Assembly (NCBI GenBank): GCA_038231615.1 | Contig: JBBRLA010000090.1 | Span: forward strand, 1 to 18,366 | Length of the DNA: 18,366 bases | Reading direction: 5' to 3' | Origin: JBBRLA01 sp038231615 | GTDB taxonomy: Bacteria; Myxococcota_A; Polyangia; Palsa-1104; JAEUJZ01 | Part shown: positions 1-9,647 of the stretch, one piece after another | Layout: the number at the start of each line of letters is the position of its first letter | How positions within the stretch are numbered: position 1 is the stretch's first letter | Program-made: the position numbers and the translations under genes | The notes under the pieces: generated by a model | Seen by the model: only the letters and a program-made list of their open reading frames with translations | Database searches by the model: none | What the model was told of the DNA's origin: nothing

Positions 1-2
1 CC

Positions 3-128
3 GAGCTACATCAGCGTGTCGCCAATTTTGTCTTCCAAATGAACCTGGACCCCGATACCCTGGCCGCTAGGCTGGCCCTCAAATTGGCCCTCGATCCCCG
101 GGAGGAGGAACTCCGGTTCTCGAACTAG
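3..128 (+). CDS. C-terminal end of an unidentified protein (partial)
   Basis: Reading frame 3 is open from the window edge to a TAG at 126-128 and encodes the last 41 residues of a protein. The other two forward frames are closed early, by a TGA at 40-42 and a TAG at 68-70. The fragment is rich in Leu, Ala, Asp and Glu and looks like an amphipathic helical C-terminus, with an acidic DPREEE stretch near the end. It is too short to assign a family. The stop lies 29 bases before the glgP start on the same strand, so the two could be co-transcribed. A candidate -10 element between them argues that glgP can also be transcribed separately. Confidence 0.5.
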   Translation, partial: ELHQRVANFVFQMNLDPDTLAARLALKLALDPREEELRFSN

Positions 129-141
129 ATTCAGTTTAGCA

Positions 142-150
142 TGCTAGGAT
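142..150 (+). promoter_or_regulatory. candidate extended -10 element for glgP
   Basis: TGCTAGGAT matches an extended -10 (TGn followed by a hexamer with T1, A2 and T6 conserved). The hexamer ends 7 bases before the ATG at 158. No Shine-Dalgarno sequence is visible in the remaining gap. If used, transcription would begin within a base or two of the start codon, giving a nearly leaderless mRNA. No convincing -35 is present at 16-18 bases. Confidence 0.35.
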
Positions 151-157
151 CTGGGTC

Positions 158-2737
<2,580 letters not shown>

Positions 2738-2890
2738 GGGGGCGGCAGGTGCATTTTCCGGGCCTGATTGCGCCATTTCTGATCTTTCGCCACTGGCCAC
2801 CTTCGCTACCCCTTGACCTCCGACCCCTCCGTGCCGATGTACTCCCCATGCAACCGATCGCCTCTACCGCCACCCCGGCCGCAGGCGGGG

Positions 2891-2896
2891 TACATT
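2891..2896 (+). promoter_or_regulatory. candidate -10 hexamer for the MFS gene
   Basis: TACATT ends exactly 5 bases before the ATG at 2902. There is no Shine-Dalgarno sequence in the gap, only a GGCGGGG run upstream of the hexamer itself. The same spacing is seen before the PP2C gene (TACAAT, 8061-8066). This would give a leaderless transcript. No clear -35 is visible. The rest of the 164-base gap after glgP holds no gene that I can support. Confidence 0.35.
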
Positions 2897-2901
2897 GAAT
2901 C

Positions 2902-4491
2902 ATGGTCTCGGCCGCGCTGAAGGAAGAAGCCCCGTCCCCGTCGTCCCCCATGGCCGTCCCGATCTTCCGTGCCCTGTGGATCGCGGCGGCCATCTCCAAC
3001 GTCGGGACGTGGATGCAGGATGTCGGCCAGGGCTGGCTGATGACGTCGCTGACGCATTCGCCGGTCCTGGTGTCGCTGGTCAGCGCCAGTACCAGTCTCC
3101 CGGGGCTGGTACTGACGCTGCCGGCGGGGGTGCTGGCCGACCTGGCCGACCGGCGGCGCCTTCTGCTTTTCACCCAGTCGATGATGGCCCTATGCGCGGG
3201 GGTGATGGCCTGGGCCACGGGGGCCCATCTGATGACGCCGGTCAGTCTGCTGCTGGGCACGCTGACGATGGGCATCGCCGGGGCCCTGAACGCCCCGGCG
3301 TGGTCGGCGGCGATCCCGGACGTGGTGCCGCGGCGGCTCCTGGGGCGGGCGGTGGTGTGGAACGGGGTGTCGTGGAACGCGGCGCGGGCCGTCGGGCCGG
3401 CGATCGGGGGGCTGGTGGTGGCGGCGTCGGGGCCGGCGGCGGCGTTCTGGCTGAATGCCCTGTCGTTCATGGCGACGCTCTGGGTGCTCTATCGCTGGCC
3501 GCGGACGCCGCGGACGCTAGGGGGGCCGCCCGAACGCTTCGGCACGGCGATCGTAGCGGGGCTGCGCTTCGCCCGGCACAACAGCGACCTGCGGGCGGTC
3601 ATCAACCGCGCCGGGATGTTCGCCTTCACCGCCGCCGGGGGGCTGGCCCTTCTGCCGCTTCTGGCGCGGACGCAGATGTCCGCGGGGGCCTCGGGGTATG
3701 GGGTGCTGCTCGGCTGCATGGGGGTGGGGGCGGTGCTGGCGGCGATCCTCCGCGGGGCGTTGCACCGGCGGGCGGGCAGCGCGGTGATTCTGCCGCTGGG
3801 CTGCGCGCTGATCTCCCTGGCGCTCTTCTGGCTGGGCCGGACCCATTCGCTCTTGCGCGGGGGGGCGGCGCTTTTTCTGCTCGGGTATGGGTGGCTGCTG
3901 GCGCTCTCGTGCGCCAACACCGCGGCGCAACTGGCGCTGCCGGTGTGGGTGCGGGCGCGGGGGCTGGCGATCTATCTCCTGGTGTTCTCGGGGGCGATGG
4001 CGGCGGGGAGCATCCTGGCAGGCAAGCTGGCGGCCCTCTACGGGCTGGAGGTGGCGCTGACCTGCTCATCCCTGGGGGTGCTGAGCGTGGCACTGACCAG
4101 CGCGTTCTTTCCGCTGATGGACGAGACGGCGGCGCCGGACCTGACGGCCCACGCCTGGTCGGAGGCGCCCCAGGTGCAGGGGCATGAGCGAGGCCCGGTG
4201 ATCGTGCTGGTGCGCTACGCGCTGGGCAAGGAGGCGGACCTGGAGGTGGCGCGGCGGGCGGTGCGGGCGCTGGCGTCGATCCGCCTGCGAGATGGCGCTA
4301 CGAGCTGGCGGCTCTACGAGGATACGGACAAGCCGCTGATGCTGGTGGAGGTGTTCATGGTGAACTCGTGGGACGAGCACCTGCGGCAGCACCACCGGGG
4401 CACGGTGGCGGACCGGCAGGCGCTGAACGACGCGACCGCGGCGTGCGGAGACGGGGAGCCGGAGGTGATCCATCTGGTGGCGGCGCCGTGA
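2902..4491 (+). CDS. MFS transporter of the MFS_3 (EntS-like) type with C-terminal soluble domain
   Basis: Predicted proton-driven exporter in the inner membrane. The 529 residues begin with a short polar head, then about 12 hydrophobic segments from roughly residue 21 to 410. A motif-A-like loop, GVLADLADRRR (about 76-86), lies between the second and third segments. The opening WIAAAISNVGTWMQDVGQGW is typical of the MFS_3 family (PF05977; includes the enterobactin exporter EntS). The last 99 residues (431-529) form a soluble domain with the WRLYEDTDKP...VEVF.V.SWDEHLRQH...TVADR pattern commonly attached to this family; its role is not settled. The substrate cannot be told from sequence. The ATG at 2902 has no clear ribosome binding site. 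The downstream FHA gene is 85 bases away on the same strand. Confidence 0.9.
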   Translation: MVSAALKEEAPSPSSPMAVPIFRALWIAAAISNVGTWMQDVGQGWLMTSLTHSPVLVSLVSASTSLPGLVLTLPAGVLADLADRRRLLLFTQSMMALCAGVMAWATGAHLMTPVSLLLGTLTMGIAGALNAPAWSAAIPDVVPRRLLGRAVVWNGVSWNAARAVGPAIGGLVVAASGPAAAFWLNALSFMATLWVLYRWPRTPRTLGGPPERFGTAIVAGLRFARHNSDLRAVINRAGMFAFTAAGGLALLPLLARTQMSAGASGYGVLLGCMGVGAVLAAILRGALHRRAGSAVILPLGCALISLALFWLGRTHSLLRGGAALFLLGYGWLLALSCANTAAQLALPVWVRARGLAIYLLVFSGAMAAGSILAGKLAALYGLEVALTCSSLGVLSVALTSAFFPLMDETAAPDLTAHAWSEAPQVQGHERGPVIVLVRYALGKEADLEVARRAVRALASIRLRDGATSWRLYEDTDKPLMLVEVFMVNSWDEHLRQHHRGTVADRQALNDATAACGDGEPEVIHLVAAP

Positions 4492-4576
4492 GGGCCGGGG
4501 TTACCCGGGGTGGGTGGACAGGTCCTGCTGCCGCGCCCGGCGCCATACCCACGCCCATGCCAGTGGATGAGGACCG

Positions 4577-5830
4577 GTGAGCTTTTTCAAAAGGATGATC
4601 TCCCCCAGCTATCGCCGGGCGGTGGCAGCCGAGGCGGGTGGGAACTACCTTGAAGCGGCCCGGGCCTTCGCCCTTGCGGGCCTGCCGGAGAAGGTGGCGG
4701 AGATGCATTTGTTGGAGGCCGATCGGAGCACCACCGAGGAGGAGCGCCTCGACGAGCTGCGCGCCGCGGTGCACTTCGCCGAGGGCGCCGGCACCGATCG
4801 CAACGAGGTACGCTTGCTTCTTCAGCGCATCAGCCACTCGTATCTGAACCTGCTGCGCCGGGGGGTGATCACCGAGCGGGACCGGGCGCTGGCCCAGACG
4901 GCGGGGCGGCTGGCCCTTCTGGGGGGAGATCCGCTGGCCGCGGCGACGGCCTATGAGCTGATCGGGGACGAGCAGGGCGCCGCCGAGGCGTACAAGGAGG
5001 CCGGCGAGCTGGAGCATCTGGAGGCGGTGCTCTCCCGGGAGGAGCACCGCCGCAGGGGGCAGAGCGACGAACGCGATCACTTCGAGGTCTACAAGATGAA
5101 CCTGCACCTCGGCCGCCGCGATCTGGCGCTTTTGTCGCTGCGGAAGAGCGTGCAGGCGGCGCCTCAGAAGGAGGATCGGCAGCGGCTGCTGGCCGAACTG
5201 GGCGAAAAGATGCTCGTCCATGGGCAGGTGACGCTGCGGTGGCAGGAGCGGGGCGCGGACGGGGCCCCCTTTGGGCCGGCGAAAGTGATCACCTATGTCG
5301 GGTCCTTCCCGCTTGTGCTGGGGCGTGGGGCGGAGTGCCAGGTGTCTTTGCGCGACGCCGGCATCTCTCGGGCCCACGCCAGCATAGGCGTCGTTTCAGG
5401 CGGGCCCGCGGCTTTTGGCGGCCCCGGCGTGGGCGTCGTGACCTTCGCGGTGCGTGACCTGAAGTCCCGCAACGGGACCACCCTGAATCAGCTTCCCATC
5501 GCCGGAGAGCTGGCCCTGCGGGGAGAGGGGGAGATCGGCATCGGGGAGGCCTGCGCCCTCTCGTTCGAGATCGAGGGGCCGCGGCTGGCGCTGACGGTGA
5601 TCCGCGGGATGGATCGGGGGCGGCAGCTTTGGGCCTCACCGGTCCCGATGATCCTGGGTGCAGGCACCGGGCTGACCTTGTCTTTTCCTGGGGGGCGCCC
5701 TCACCTGCGCGGTGTCGCCGGCCAGGGGCTGGCGATGAGCCTGAACGGAGAGCGGGTCGGCGGGGACATACAGCTCCTTCTGGGCGACATGGTGCAGGTG
5801 GGCGACGTCAGCTACGAGGTGCTGTCGTGA
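4577..5830 (+). CDS. FHA-domain protein with helical-repeat N-terminus
   Basis: FHA domains bind phosphothreonine peptides, so this is the likely reader or substrate of the adjacent kinase. Residues 1 to about 215 are all helical and TPR-like (repeated AxxxExxGxxxxAAxxYxxxGE patterns). An FHA domain at about 238-330 shows the diagnostic residues LGR (248-250), SRAH (264-267) and SRNGT (297-301). The last ~80 residues look like a second FHA-like fold that lacks the GR and SxxH residues, so it probably does not bind phosphopeptide. The start is GTG at 4577, with GAGG at 4569-4572 four bases upstream. The stop codon overlaps the kinase start (GTGA, 5827-5830), indicating translational coupling. 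No membrane segment or signal peptide is visible. Confidence 0.85.
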   Translation: MSFFKRMISPSYRRAVAAEAGGNYLEAARAFALAGLPEKVAEMHLLEADRSTTEEERLDELRAAVHFAEGAGTDRNEVRLLLQRISHSYLNLLRRGVITERDRALAQTAGRLALLGGDPLAAATAYELIGDEQGAAEAYKEAGELEHLEAVLSREEHRRRGQSDERDHFEVYKMNLHLGRRDLALLSLRKSVQAAPQKEDRQRLLAELGEKMLVHGQVTLRWQERGADGAPFGPAKVITYVGSFPLVLGRGAECQVSLRDAGISRAHASIGVVSGGPAAFGGPGVGVVTFAVRDLKSRNGTTLNQLPIAGELALRGEGEIGIGEACALSFEIEGPRLALTVIRGMDRGRQLWASPVPMILGAGTGLTLSFPGGRPHLRGVAGQGLAMSLNGERVGGDIQLLLGDMVQVGDVSYEVLS

Positions 5831-7356
5831 CGCTGTGGCAGCGAGTGCGTCGGGCGCTGGGAGGAAAACCGCCCGGCCTGGCCTTGTCCGGCGAAGGCGC
5901 CGATTCGGCTTCTTGGCCGGCGGGCGTCGCGGGGGGCACGCTGATCGATCGCGAAGCGCAAAGCGCCGAGGTGATCAATGAGCTGCCTCCCGACGAACGC
6001 TACCTGGAGGGGCTGCTCCACGAAGTGCGGGGGCCTCGAGCGGGCGCTAGCGGGCGCGACCTTCATGCCGCCATCGACCGGCTGGTCCGCGGCGGGCAGG
6101 AGCGGCGGGCGATCGAGTTTCTCGGGCGTTTCGCCAGCGTGCTCACCGAGGATGACGAGCTGCTCTTGCGCCTGGCCGAGCTACTATGCGCCCGGCCTCT
6201 GAATGACGGGGCAGGGGCGGAGTCGGTATTGCGGCGGGTGCTGGCGCTTCCGGCGCCACAGATGCGGCGGCATCGCGCCCATTTCCTGCTGAGCGAGGTC
6301 CTGCTCCTGGGCGGCGACCGCGAGGGGGCCAGCCGGGAACTGAGCGCGATTCTGGCGGACGACCTCCTGTACCCCCGGGCCCGGCGGCGCCTGGCGGAGA
6401 TCGAAGAGCGGGCGGGCCAGAAGGGAAGACGCGGGCCGGCCGGCCCGGCGGGCGGGATCGGGCAGGGGCTGCCCACGCTGCTGGGAGCAAAGGGCATCCG
6501 GCACCAGCGCTACCAGCTCCTGCGGGAGCTGGGCCGGGGCAGCGCCGGCACGGTATACCTAGCACAGGACACGGAGCTGTCCCGGGAGCTGGCCATCAAG
6601 GTGTTCTACCTTGGGCGGACCAGCGCCGAGGCGATGGCGCGGGCGTGGAACGAGGCCCGGCTGACGGCGGCGGTGCGCCACGCGGGGGTAGTGGCCCTTT
6701 ATGAGCTGGATGTGGAGCGCAACCTGATGGTGATGGAGCTGTGCACCGGCGGCACGCTGCGGCAGCGGCTACAGAACAATGGGCGGTTGCCGGCGGAGAT
6801 CGCGATGGGCCGGACGCTGGAACTGCTGGACACGCTGGCCACGGTGCACCGCACCGGGGTGGTACATGGGGACCTAAAGCCGGGCAACCTGCTCTTTCGC
6901 GGTCCCGGGCGTGGCCGTGGCGCGGGGACCGCGGCGGCGGCCACGGAAGAGGACCATGGCGACCTGGTGATCGCCGATTTCGGCACGGCGCGGCTCTACT
7001 CCGAGGCCCCCGACGGGGACCACGGCGATGCCACCGGCACGCTGGGATATTTCCCACCCGAACGGCGCAAGGCACCGGGCGTGCTGCTGCCGTCGGCGGA
7101 CCTTTATGCGGTGGGGGCGATTCTGTTGGAGATGTTGCTCGGGGGCCTGCCGCTCCCTCGCTGGGGGATGCTGCGTGGGGACCGGCTGCCCACGGCGCTG
7201 CCGGAGGAGGTGGCACCGGGGCCGCTGCGTCCCTTGCTGGAAGGTTTTCTGGAGCGATTGCTGGCGGAAAACCCGGCGGAGCGCCCGACGGCGGCGGCGG
7301 CCCACCGGCTGCTCGGGGAGCTGTGCTATGCAGTGCCCTTGTTCTCGCGGCCATGA
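5827..7356 (+). CDS. Ser/Thr protein kinase (Hanks type) with helical N-terminal domain
   Basis: Predicted cytoplasmic kinase of 509 residues. The start is GTG at 5827, overlapping the FHA stop; an upstream in-frame start at 5629 would lie inside the FHA gene and is unlikely. Residues 70-205 are helical and TPR-like. The kinase domain runs from about 227 to the end: glycine loop GRGSAGTV, VAIK-type Lys at K258 (ELAIKVF), catalytic loop HGDLKPGN with D349 and K351, DFG at 384-386 and GTLGYFPPE in place of the APE segment. The loop has HGD rather than HRD, which is common in bacteria. A Gly/Ala-rich insertion of about 20 residues separates the catalytic loop from DFG. No transmembrane segment or PASTA sensor is present. 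Its last 31 bases overlap the convergent BMC gene. Confidence 0.92.
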   Translation: MTLWQRVRRALGGKPPGLALSGEGADSASWPAGVAGGTLIDREAQSAEVINELPPDERYLEGLLHEVRGPRAGASGRDLHAAIDRLVRGGQERRAIEFLGRFASVLTEDDELLLRLAELLCARPLNDGAGAESVLRRVLALPAPQMRRHRAHFLLSEVLLLGGDREGASRELSAILADDLLYPRARRRLAEIEERAGQKGRRGPAGPAGGIGQGLPTLLGAKGIRHQRYQLLRELGRGSAGTVYLAQDTELSRELAIKVFYLGRTSAEAMARAWNEARLTAAVRHAGVVALYELDVERNLMVMELCTGGTLRQRLQNNGRLPAEIAMGRTLELLDTLATVHRTGVVHGDLKPGNLLFRGPGRGRGAGTAAAATEEDHGDLVIADFGTARLYSEAPDGDHGDATGTLGYFPPERRKAPGVLLPSADLYAVGAILLEMLLGGLPLPRWGMLRGDRLPTALPEEVAPGPLRPLLEGFLERLLAENPAERPTAAAAHRLLGELCYAVPLFSRP

Positions 7357-7964
7357 ATGTCCGCGAGGGCCTTGTGGATGGCCAGGCGGGCCTCCTCGAT
7401 CTCGGCCTCGTATCCGCCGAGCCAGAGACGCCCGACGGCCCCGAAGGTGATGACCTCCAGGAGCTTGATCGGCGAGGCCTTCTCGGCCTCGTTGGCGGCG
7501 AGGGCGGCGTAGGCCGCCGGGTGGACTTCCAGGGTATACAGGGTCTGCCCCTGGTTGATCATGTCGCCGTGGCGGAAGCGGTTGATGAGCTGGGCGTGGT
7601 AGCCCTCGATGCCGGTGATGGTCTGCTCGGAGAGGATGCGGGGCTTGAGGCGCAGTTCCAGGGTGGCCCCCATCCTTTCGAGGATGGCGGCGCCGGCCTG
7701 GCGCACCTCGCCCTGATCGAAGGAATGCACTTCGAGCAGGCCGTAGGCGCGCTCGACAATCTGCATGCCGGGGATGACGCGGGTGTGCTTGAGGGCGACA
7801 TCGGTCAGGTTGTTGATGGCGATGCCGGGGGCGATCTCCAGGAAAAGGGCGGCCTGCTGCTCCAGCGGAAGGAAGCCCTGGGCAACGGTCTGGAGGAAGG
7901 ACGCGAACTGCGGTTGCAGCACGTCGATATAGGTAAAGGTTCGCAGCTCCATGCCCTTGTCCAT
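7326..7964 (-). CDS. BMC-T shell protein, CcmP/CsoS1D-like (tandem BMC domains)
   Basis: Bacterial microcompartment shell proteins tile the facets of protein organelles. This 212-residue protein resembles the circularly permuted tandem-domain class exemplified by cyanobacterial CcmP and CsoS1D, which form stacked double trimers with a gated central pore. Seen in the sequence: MELRTFTYIDVLQPQ opening, EIAPGIAINNLTDVALK, the pore-gate pair E71-R72 in IVERAYGLLEVH, QGEVRQAGAAIL, YHAQLINR, and PAAYAALAANEAEKA followed by GAVGRLWLGG. Family assignment is from recognised motifs, not a search. The start is ATG at 7964 with GGAG 11 bases upstream; ATG at 7952 is an alternative with AAGG close before it. 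The gene is antisense to its neighbours, overlaps the kinase 3' end by 31 bases and is divergent from the PP2C gene. No other shell protein, vertex protein or cargo enzyme is in the window. Confidence 0.85.
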   Translation of the reverse strand: MDKGMELRTFTYIDVLQPQFASFLQTVAQGFLPLEQQAALFLEIAPGIAINNLTDVALKHTRVIPGMQIVERAYGLLEVHSFDQGEVRQAGAAILERMGATLELRLKPRILSEQTITGIEGYHAQLINRFRHGDMINQGQTLYTLEVHPAAYAALAANEAEKASPIKLLEVITFGAVGRLWLGGYEAEIEEARLAIHKALADIHGRENKGTA

Positions 7965-8005
7965 GATTCAAACCGCTCCGATCCAGCCAGAAGTGGAATG
8001 CGCGG

Positions 8006-8034
8006 ACCCTATCACGAGGGCTGGCGCGGCTCAA
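8006..8034 (-). promoter_or_regulatory. candidate promoter for the BMC-T gene
   Basis: On the minus strand TTGAGC (8029-8034) is separated by 17 bases from TAGGGT (8006-8011). These keep TTGA of the -35 and T1, A2, T6 of the -10. Transcription would start about 35 bases upstream of the ATG. It sits in the 107-base gap shared with the divergent PP2C gene. Confidence 0.3.
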
Positions 8035-8060
8035 CAGCATCGGGGCTGGCCGTTTCGTTG

Positions 8061-8066
8061 TACAAT
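8061..8066 (+). promoter_or_regulatory. candidate -10 hexamer for the PP2C gene
   Basis: TACAAT lies in an otherwise GC-rich region and ends 5 bases before the ATG at 8072. There is no Shine-Dalgarno sequence upstream of that ATG. This implies a leaderless mRNA. The -35 region at 17 bases is not a good match. Confidence 0.4.
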
Positions 8067-8071
8067 TGATC

Positions 8072-8827
8072 ATGCAGTTCGAGGCAGCCGGGTTCACGGA
8101 CAAGGGCCAGGTGCGGGAGCAGAACGAAGATGCCATTCTGGTCGATACGCTGGGGCTCTTCGCGGTGGCCGACGGCTGCGGGGGTCATGCGGCGGGCGAG
8201 GTCGCCAGCACCCAGGTGATGACGACGCTGAAAGAGCAGGCCAGTCCGCTTTTGCAGACCGCCTTGTCGGCGGAGGTCGAGGAGCGCCAGCGCCTGCGGG
8301 AGCAGCTCGGGGAGGCGGTGCGGGCGGCCAGCTCGACAATCTACCACCGGGGACAGGCGACGCCGCAGCTTCTGGGGATGGCCACCACGGCGACGGTGCT
8401 GCTGCTGCATGGGGACCATGGCTACGTGGCCCACGTGGGGGATACGCGGCTCTACTGCCTGCGGGAGGGGAAGCTGAAACAGCTTACCGAGGACCACACC
8501 CTGGCCGCGGAGATGGTCAAGCGAGGGGTGCTGCAACCTGAGGAGATTCGCACCTGGGCTTACCGCAACGCCCTGCAGCGGGCGCTGGGACATCATCAAC
8601 AGGTCCAGGTCGACACCGAGGTCTTCGCGGTGGAGGAGCGGGACATCCTGCTCATCTGCTCGGACGGGCTGCACGGCGCCATCGAGGACGAGGAGATCCG
8701 CAAGCACCTGGAACTGGTCGAGACGGAAGGGGTATTGCGGGCGGCGCAGCGGCTGGTCGAGGCGGCCAACGAGGCCGGGGGGCCGGACAATGCCTCGGCG
8801 GTGGTGGTGCACTGCCTCAAGGGGTGA
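8072..8827 (+). CDS. PP2C-family Ser/Thr protein phosphatase
   Basis: Metal-dependent phosphatase that would reverse phosphorylation by the kinase at 5827-7356. The 251-residue protein holds all the core PP2C motifs: GQVREQNEDA (residues 12-21), VADGCGGHAAGE with metal ligand D34, MATTATVLLL, AHVGDTRLY, QLTEDHTL, ILLICSDGL with D198, and GGPDNASAVVV with D239. It is soluble and has only the catalytic domain, like PstP/Stp-type cytoplasmic domains. The ATG at 8072 is preferred; a TTG two codons upstream is possible. It is separated from the kinase by the antisense BMC gene, so it is not co-transcribed with the kinase. Its stop codon lies in a hairpin shared with the convergent lipoprotein gene. 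Confidence 0.94.
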   Translation: MQFEAAGFTDKGQVREQNEDAILVDTLGLFAVADGCGGHAAGEVASTQVMTTLKEQASPLLQTALSAEVEERQRLREQLGEAVRAASSTIYHRGQATPQLLGMATTATVLLLHGDHGYVAHVGDTRLYCLREGKLKQLTEDHTLAAEMVKRGVLQPEEIRTWAYRNALQRALGHHQQVQVDTEVFAVEERDILLICSDGLHGAIEDEEIRKHLELVETEGVLRAAQRLVEAANEAGGPDNASAVVVHCLKG

Positions 8828-8835
8828 TGAGGCAG
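8812..8835. terminator. hairpin at a convergent gene junction, possible bidirectional terminator
   Basis: CTGCCTCA (8812-8819) and TGAGGCAG (8828-8835) form an 8-base-pair stem with an 8-base loop that contains the PP2C stop codon. The lipoprotein gene ends 5 bases further on the other strand. No T-run flanks it on either side, so it is at best a weak intrinsic terminator. Confidence 0.35.
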
Positions 8836-8848
8836 CGCCTCAAGGGGT
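8814..8848. repeat. 12-base direct repeat at the PP2C/lipoprotein junction
   Basis: GCCTCAAGGGGT occurs at 8814-8825 and again at 8837-8848. The first copy covers the end of the PP2C coding region, the second the end of the lipoprotein gene on the other strand. It looks like a small local duplication across the two gene ends. Confidence 0.6.
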
Positions 8849-9574
8849 AATGGACGCGGTACCTCGCTGGATGGGGAAGCGAAAGTAGCCGGCCAGGCTG
8901 CCTGCGGCATCCCGGTCGGCGGCGATCAACCCGTCGCGGATGCTCCGCTGATCGGTGAGGGAAACGCTGACCAGCTCGGCATCGAGGAGGTCCCCCGGGT
9001 CGAGGCCCAGGGCGTGGAAGCGGACGGCGCCGGCGATGGCCGGCTGCACCTTGGCATAAGGACAGGCATCGTGCAGGAGCAGGGCCGCCTTGATATAGGG
9101 GCCGGCGACCTGTGGCAGGGGGACGTTCGGCAGGTCGAGGGGCGCGACGGCGAAGGGGATGTCGCCTTGCCTGGACGCGGTGATCAGGCCGTCCACATCG
9201 TGGAGGAAGAGTTCGAAGAGGTCGATCCGCTCGGGGCGCTGGCCATCGCGCTGGAGGCGGATGATCATGTCGTTGACGGTCAGCAGGTTGTCGCTGGGAT
9301 CGGCCCGCTTGCCAGTGAGGGGGTCGATGCCGTAGATGGGTTCGGCGGCGAAGAAGTTGGGGGACAGGGAGAAGGGCGGAAGGGGTGAGGGCATGCCGGT
9401 GGCGGGGTCGCCGGGGACCGCGCAACCGCGCAGGAAGAGGGTGCCGCTGAGCTGTCCCTCTCCCTGTCCTTCGCAGGAGCAGAGCACCCAGAGCACAAGG
9501 GGCAGGCAATGGGCCAAAAGCCCCTTCGGGGTCCTGCCGGGACCTTGGTTGCATGGGTAAAATTGGTTCGGCAC
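8840..9574 (-). CDS. putative lipoprotein of unknown function
   Basis: I do not recognise a family. With the GTG at 9574 as start the protein has 244 residues: a polar, lightly basic head, a hydrophobic stretch (LLAHCLPLVLWVL) and a lipobox-like LCSC, then a polar mature domain. Export and lipidation are therefore likely. The mature part contains the segment FSLSPNFFAAEPI and the stretch DNLLTVNDMIIRLQRDGQRPE, followed by beta-rich sequence and several scattered cysteines. No membrane segment other than the signal is visible. The start is uncertain: there is no good ribosome binding site, and a TTG just before the hydrophobic stretch is an alternative. Upstream in-frame starts would lie inside the sigma factor gene. 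It is convergent with PP2C and downstream of the sigma gene on the same strand (73-base gap), so co-transcription with the latter is possible. Confidence 0.65.
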   Translation of the reverse strand: MPNQFYPCNQGPGRTPKGLLAHCLPLVLWVLCSCEGQGEGQLSGTLFLRGCAVPGDPATGMPSPLPPFSLSPNFFAAEPIYGIDPLTGKRADPSDNLLTVNDMIIRLQRDGQRPERIDLFELFLHDVDGLITASRQGDIPFAVAPLDLPNVPLPQVAGPYIKAALLLHDACPYAKVQPAIAGAVRFHALGLDPGDLLDAELVSVSLTDQRSIRDGLIAADRDAAGSLAGYFRFPIQRGTASITP

Positions 9575-9647
9575 TTCTTTTGGCCAGGCTAGCACGAGGT
9601 CGAACAGCGGACAACGCGGGTGGTTTGCGGGGCCGTTTCGGGCGGCT

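Noticed and set aside
2741..2901. Possible small gene between glgP and the MFS gene
   Set aside because: The open frame at 2560-2898 is mostly the glgP gene in another frame and has no ribosome binding site or coding character in the gap.
5629..5826. Upstream in-frame extension of the kinase
   Set aside because: It lies inside the FHA domain gene in another frame and encodes low-complexity Gly/Arg-rich sequence. The GTG at 5827 overlapping the FHA stop is a normal coupling site.
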